This document shows, piece after piece, positions 52,964 through 55,900 of a stretch of 55,900 nucleotides of DNA. The DNA comes from Parachlamydiales bacterium (GTDB lineage Bacteria > Chlamydiota > Chlamydiia > Chlamydiales > SM23-39). Location of the stretch: positions 1-55,900 of the forward strand of contig JACVQJ010000024.1 in assembly GCA_015661075.1 (NCBI GenBank), given 5' to 3'. Each line of letters starts with the position of its first letter. The first letter of the stretch is position 1. The notes below the pieces were generated by a model. It was not told where the DNA came from, ran no database searches, and saw only the letters and a list, made by a program, of their open reading frames with translations. The translations under genes and the position numbers were made by a program.

Positions 52964-53689
52964 ATGACCAACGCTCTTACGATCAACGATGAGCAAAAAA
53001 CCGAATTGATCCAGTTTTTGAAGAAGAACCGGAGTGCCGATCTCGTCACGATCTATCTGGTATTCATCGAGAAAAAATTTGAAATCCAGCCCGTGCTCTT
53101 CCCTCGGGAAAAAACGATTTATCGAAGCCTTGACGATCTGATTGGAAAGCTGGAAAAGCAGGGCAAGCTCTGGCGGGAAACGGAAATCACCATCCAGTTC
53201 GGCCAGCAGAACGTCAATGAACATACCAAGAAAATTTATATCTGCCCTTTCACGGGAAAGGTCTTTGGGGACAACACTCACCCCAATCCGCAGGATGCGA
53301 TCTATGACTGGGTATCGAAGTGCCCGGAGAACAAGGAGCGCGTCGGCGGTCTTCCTGCGAAGCGGTTTTTTGTCTCGGAAGATCCCGATGTGATCAAGAA
53401 TTACATCAGCGAGCGGAAAGCATCCGTGAAAAAAGTCGTCTTTTCTTCCGCCATCACCGGCAAGCTATTCAACAGCAAACAGGCGGTCATTGACGATTTC
53501 AAGAAAAATTACACAAAACCGCTCACGATGGTCGAGGTTCAAAACCAGAACCGCTATCAAATCGACGAGTCATTTTTGGAATTCATTCAAAAGCATTTGA
53601 ATGAAGACCGGATTGCTTCCTTCGTCGAGGCGCTGTCACGCCATAAAGAATTCGAACCCTTCCTTGCGAAATGGGTCGAGATCGAATAG
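52964..53689 (+). CDS. Conserved chlamydial protein, DUF2709-like (CT538 position)
   Basis: A 241-residue soluble protein beginning LTINDEQKTELIQFLKKNRS, with a beta-rich centre (KKIYICPFTGKVFGDNTHPNPQDAIYDWVSKCPENKE) and a second, similar core (KVVFSSAITGKLFNSKQAVIDDFKKNY). The two related half-motifs, (I/V)xxxxxTGKxFxxxxxxxxD, suggest an internal duplication. It is followed by tsaE and dnaQ as in CT538-CT537-CT536, so I take it as the CT538 orthologue, a chlamydia-specific family of unknown function. The start follows CGGAG. The 3' end overlaps tsaE by 19 bases. Confidence 0.75.
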   Translation: MTNALTINDEQKTELIQFLKKNRSADLVTIYLVFIEKKFEIQPVLFPREKTIYRSLDDLIGKLEKQGKLWRETEITIQFGQQNVNEHTKKIYICPFTGKVFGDNTHPNPQDAIYDWVSKCPENKERVGGLPAKRFFVSEDPDVIKNYISERKASVKKVVFSSAITGKLFNSKQAVIDDFKKNYTKPLTMVEVQNQNRYQIDESFLEFIQKHLNEDRIASFVEALSRHKEFEPFLAKWVEIE

Positions 53690-54096
53690 AGGCTATCTGC
53701 GAGAGCGCCGAAGCGACCCAGGATTTTGCTGCCGGGTGGGCATCGACGCTGTCGCCCCACTGTGTGATCGCTTTATCCGGCGGCCTCGGCGCAGGAAAAA
53801 CGACATTTATGAAAGGTCTTCTCCGCGGCTTAAATGGCCAGCCTCTCGAGGTGCAAAGCCCGACATTTGTGTATCTGCATCCCTACCTTGCCGATCTGCC
53901 GGTCTATCATTTCGATCTCTACCGCCTGCGATCGAGCGAGGAGTTTCGACTGATGGGATTTGATGAATACTTTGAAATGGGCGGAATTACCGCCATTGAA
54001 TGGCCGGAGCGCATCGGATCGCTATTACCGGACCGAGCGATCTGGATCCATTTTTCGATGCTCTCCGAACACTCCCGACAACTGGTCATCCAATGA
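53671..54096 (+). CDS. tsaE: tRNA threonylcarbamoyladenosine biosynthesis ATPase TsaE (YjeE)
   Basis: A 141-residue P-loop ATPase that works with TsaB, TsaC and TsaD to make t6A at position 37 of ANN-decoding tRNAs. Walker A SGGLGAGKTTFMKG is at residues 36-49, SPTFVYLHPY with the conserved Ser-Pro-Thr near 70, YHFDLYRL near 85 and ITAIEWPERI near 110 (family motif W.E). It starts within the previous gene and ends in an ATGA overlap with engB. It equals CT537. Confidence 0.93.
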   Translation: MGRDRIEAICESAEATQDFAAGWASTLSPHCVIALSGGLGAGKTTFMKGLLRGLNGQPLEVQSPTFVYLHPYLADLPVYHFDLYRLRSSEEFRLMGFDEYFEMGGITAIEWPERIGSLLPDRAIWIHFSMLSEHSRQLVIQ

Positions 54097-54677
54097 AAAG
54101 CTCCATGCGCTACATCGCCTCCGCCCTGGAGCCCGCATCCTGGCCGCGATGTCTTACACCGCAAGGCGCGCCCCTTCCCGAAATTGCCTTGGCCGGACGA
54201 TCCAACGTGGGCAAATCCACCCTCATCAATCTTCTCGGCGGGCAAAAAAAATTGGCGAAAATTTCTTCGACTCCCGGCAAAACCCAGCGCATGCAATTTT
54301 TTTGCTATGAAGAGCGCTGCCTGCTGGTCGATCTGCCGGGTTACGGCTTCGCGATCGCGCCAGCATCTGTTCGCGCGGAATGGTCGGAAGCGATCGACCA
54401 ATATTTCAATACGCGCGCATCGCTCAAACTCCTGCTACTGCTCCTCGACATTCGCCGTACGCCCACACCAGATGACTTGGAACTCGTCCGCTTTGCACGT
54501 GAAAAGTCCATTCCCCTTTTGCCGGTATTGACAAAAACCGATATGCTATCTCCGAGCGAATGCGAGCAGCAGCGCAACCAGATCATTGAACGGATCAGCC
54601 CTGGGCAGCCGATCGATGTGCTGACAGCGCCCGATTCACGAAGGCGTCTCTGGTCGATTTTAGCACGGTATTTATGA
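54093..54677 (+). CDS. engB: Ribosome-biogenesis GTPase EngB (YsxC/YihA)
   Basis: A 194-residue GTPase needed for late 50S ribosome assembly and cell division. G1 AGRSNVGKST is at 34-43, the G2 region ISSTPGKTQ follows, and G3 is LVDLPGYGFA. G4 is VLTKTDML near 146 and G5-like VLTAPDSRR is near the end. The frame runs up to 54000 inside tsaE, but the ATG at 54093, overlapping the tsaE stop, is the natural start. The tsaE-engB-dnaQ stops and starts overlap by four bases each, so the genes form one operon. Confidence 0.93.
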   Translation: MKSSMRYIASALEPASWPRCLTPQGAPLPEIALAGRSNVGKSTLINLLGGQKKLAKISSTPGKTQRMQFFCYEERCLLVDLPGYGFAIAPASVRAEWSEAIDQYFNTRASLKLLLLLLDIRRTPTPDDLELVRFAREKSIPLLPVLTKTDMLSPSECEQQRNQIIERISPGQPIDVLTAPDSRRRLWSILARYL

Positions 54678-55420
54678 AGCTGTCCGAACAAACATTTATC
54701 TGTATCGATTGCGAATCCACCGGTCTGGATACCTCGCAGGATCGCATCGTTGAAATCGCCGCCGCCCGATTTACGTTTGAAAAAATCCTCAATACATTTG
54801 AAACGCTGGTTGATCCCGAGTGTGAAATTCCCCAATCATCGCAAGACATCCACAATATCTCGCAAGATATGGTCACGGGAAAACCGAAAATCCGCGAGAT
54901 TCTGCCGAAAATCTTAGAGATGGTCGACCATTTGATCATTGTCGGCCATGGCATCAACTTCGATATCGCCCTGATCGCGAATGAAGCCAAGCGCGCACAG
55001 ATCCCCACGACCATTCTCGAGCAGCCCCACATCGACACTCTCCGCCTCGCACGCCTCTACGGCGAAAGCCCCGTCAATTCGTTAGAGCGGTTGCGCCAGC
55101 ATTTCAACATCGAGCCCGAAGGCGCGCACCGCGCCATGAGCGACGTGCTCGTCAATATCGAGGTCTTTAAATATTTGACAAAGCAGTTCCAAACCACTGA
55201 TCAGATCTTGGCGACACTCCAAAAGCCCATCAAAATCAAGATCATGCCTCTCGGAAAACACAAGGGCCGCCGCTTTGACGAGATCCCATTGGAGTATCTT
55301 CTTTGGGCAGAAAAAAAAGATTTTGACCAGGACTTGCTCTTTTCCCTCCGCTCGGAAATCCGCCAGCGCCGCCGCGGAGGAGGCTTCGATCAATCGGCCA
55401 ACCCCTTTTCCACTTTATAA
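54674..55420 (+). CDS. dnaQ: DnaQ-like 3'-5' exonuclease (DEDDh) with C-terminal DUF3820-like domain
   Basis: A 248-residue exonuclease. Exo I FICIDCESTGLD carries Asp12 and Glu14, Exo II GHGINFDIALI lies near residue 95, and Exo III AHRAMSDVLVN near 155 carries the His and Asp. This is the proofreading (epsilon-type) fold that would assist DnaE. The last 60 residues (MPLGKHKGRRFDEIPLEYLLW) match the DUF3820 module found after exonucleases. Its function is unknown, perhaps nucleic-acid binding. It equals CT536. Confidence 0.9.
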   Translation: MKLSEQTFICIDCESTGLDTSQDRIVEIAAARFTFEKILNTFETLVDPECEIPQSSQDIHNISQDMVTGKPKIREILPKILEMVDHLIIVGHGINFDIALIANEAKRAQIPTTILEQPHIDTLRLARLYGESPVNSLERLRQHFNIEPEGAHRAMSDVLVNIEVFKYLTKQFQTTDQILATLQKPIKIKIMPLGKHKGRRFDEIPLEYLLWAEKKDFDQDLLFSLRSEIRQRRRGGGFDQSANPFSTL

Positions 55421-55440
55421 TTTTTCAACGAGAGGTAAAA

Positions 55441-55842
55441 ATGTCTACACAATTTGTCACCACATCTGCTGCAAAACCAGCGACCCCAATCATTACAGGC
55501 TCACTAGATGAAGGCCGGATGGGAAAACGCATCGTCAGAATTGGCTCTGCCCTGACTGCGGCATTCACGATCGCCGCAATCGCTACAGCGATTTTCACGG
55601 GCGGCATGCTGCCTTTCATTCTCGGCTGCTGCGCGCTCGGAGTTGCTTTTGCAACTACAGCCAAAGCCTATCACTTGAAGAGCCACAAGGCGAGCGACGC
55701 AGAAAAAAAATCTGACACACCAAATATACCAACTACCCCGAGAAATAGGATAACACCTCGCTCAGATGTTTCAGTCGAAGCAGAAGAATTTGATGACGTT
55801 GTAATCCCAAGTTCGCCACGAAAACGCCTAATCTTTCTTTAA
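55441..55842 (+). CDS. Inc-like small membrane protein
   Basis: A 133-residue protein starting behind GAGAGG. It has a polar N terminus of 32 residues. The hydrophobic pair IVRIGSALTAAFTIAAIATA / GGMLPFILGCCALGVAFATT follows at about 32-72, then a Ser/Thr/Pro-rich, charged tail with repeated PRxR words (TPRNRITPRSD, SSPRKR). The architecture is that of an inclusion membrane protein with an exposed, possibly phosphorylated tail. It stands 20 bases after dnaQ but is unrelated in function, so it may have its own promoter. Confidence 0.65.
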   Translation: MSTQFVTTSAAKPATPIITGSLDEGRMGKRIVRIGSALTAAFTIAAIATAIFTGGMLPFILGCCALGVAFATTAKAYHLKSHKASDAEKKSDTPNIPTTPRNRITPRSDVSVEAEEFDDVVIPSSPRKRLIFL

Positions 55843-55900
55843 ACACGTTTAGTCTAGCAGCTTAAGTCTTTTTTTGTTAATAAGTTACGTCTAATCAAAA
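55843..55900. other. Window end, no feature seen
   Basis: 58 AT-rich bases after the last stop with no terminator-like hairpin and no ORF. Confidence 0.5.

Overview
The window is a chromosomal segment of a member of the Chlamydiae, almost certainly one of the amoeba- or arthropod-associated 'environmental' families rather than a Chlamydiaceae species. The evidence is a near-continuous chlamydial gene order (C. trachomatis CT numbers are recalled from memory and given only as landmarks), the phylum-typical developmental repressor Euo, a fused SecDF, an S41 Tsp-type protease, a MurA with Asp in place of the catalytic Cys, and several small proteins shaped like type III-secreted inclusion membrane (Inc) proteins. 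Additions over a Chlamydiaceae genome (Rhs/YD protein, purA, thiamine pyrophosphokinase, stand-alone AAA ATPases, an IS4 transposase remnant, many fold-back repeats) point to an environmental chlamydia. I cannot name the genus.

Layout. 1-1077: N-terminal part of a secreted Rhs/YD-repeat protein running off the left edge. 1.2-5.5 kb: rsmB, a SurA-like chaperone, ksgA and, convergent, a PBP5-type carboxypeptidase. 5.7-7.4 kb: a small conserved chlamydial-type protein and two membrane proteins. 7.4-14.7 kb, minus strand: uhpC, dnaE, a BamD-like TPR protein, an LptE-like lipoprotein and rsbW, in the CT544-CT549 order. 14.9-18.2 kb, plus strand: an unknown gene, then hisS-mip-trmL with 4-base overlaps. 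18.2-18.64 kb: repeat cluster. 18.6-20.3 kb: trxA and a DUF2905-like gene, tRNA-Leu(CAG), thiamine pyrophosphokinase and a Trp/Cys-rich ORF. 20.4-24.7 kb, minus strand: a cmk-plsC fusion, cdsA, uppS and purA. 24.8-37.9 kb: secDF, a double fold-back repeat region, recJ, euo (minus), tsp, gltX, a small lipoprotein (minus), a CysJ-like reductase and ispF (minus). 38-42.5 kb: murA between two probably acquired ATPases. 42.7-49.5 kb: accessory island. 49.5-55.9 kb: argS and a leucine dehydrogenase (minus), then a DUF2709-like gene, tsaE, engB and dnaQ, and a last Inc-like gene.

Most exciting region. At 44532-48065 a 1177-residue protein has about 22 tandem 31-residue helical units followed by a C-terminal domain that reads as a eukaryotic-type HECT E3 ubiquitin ligase: a DVGG motif, an N-lobe-like FPDHYFKLL segment, the AHTCF catalytic-cysteine motif at residue 1133, and Phe at position -4 from the C terminus. 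It sits between a complete epmB and a deleted, frameshifted second copy of epmB. A repeat and an IS4 transposase fragment are inserted in the second copy. I read it as a horizontally assembled host-directed ubiquitin ligase effector with a repeat-based substrate-binding arm, next to two Inc-like genes.

The genes otherwise serve the usual economy of an intracellular bacterium: sugar-phosphate import (UhpC), envelope and phospholipid building (cdsA, plsC, uppS, murA, dac, LptE- and BamD-like), protein export and folding (secDF, SurA-like, Mip), tRNA charging and modification, and developmental control (Euo, RsbW). At least six kinds of palindromic or fold-back repeats lie in the intergenic spaces, and one has apparently altered the C terminus of the leucine dehydrogenase.
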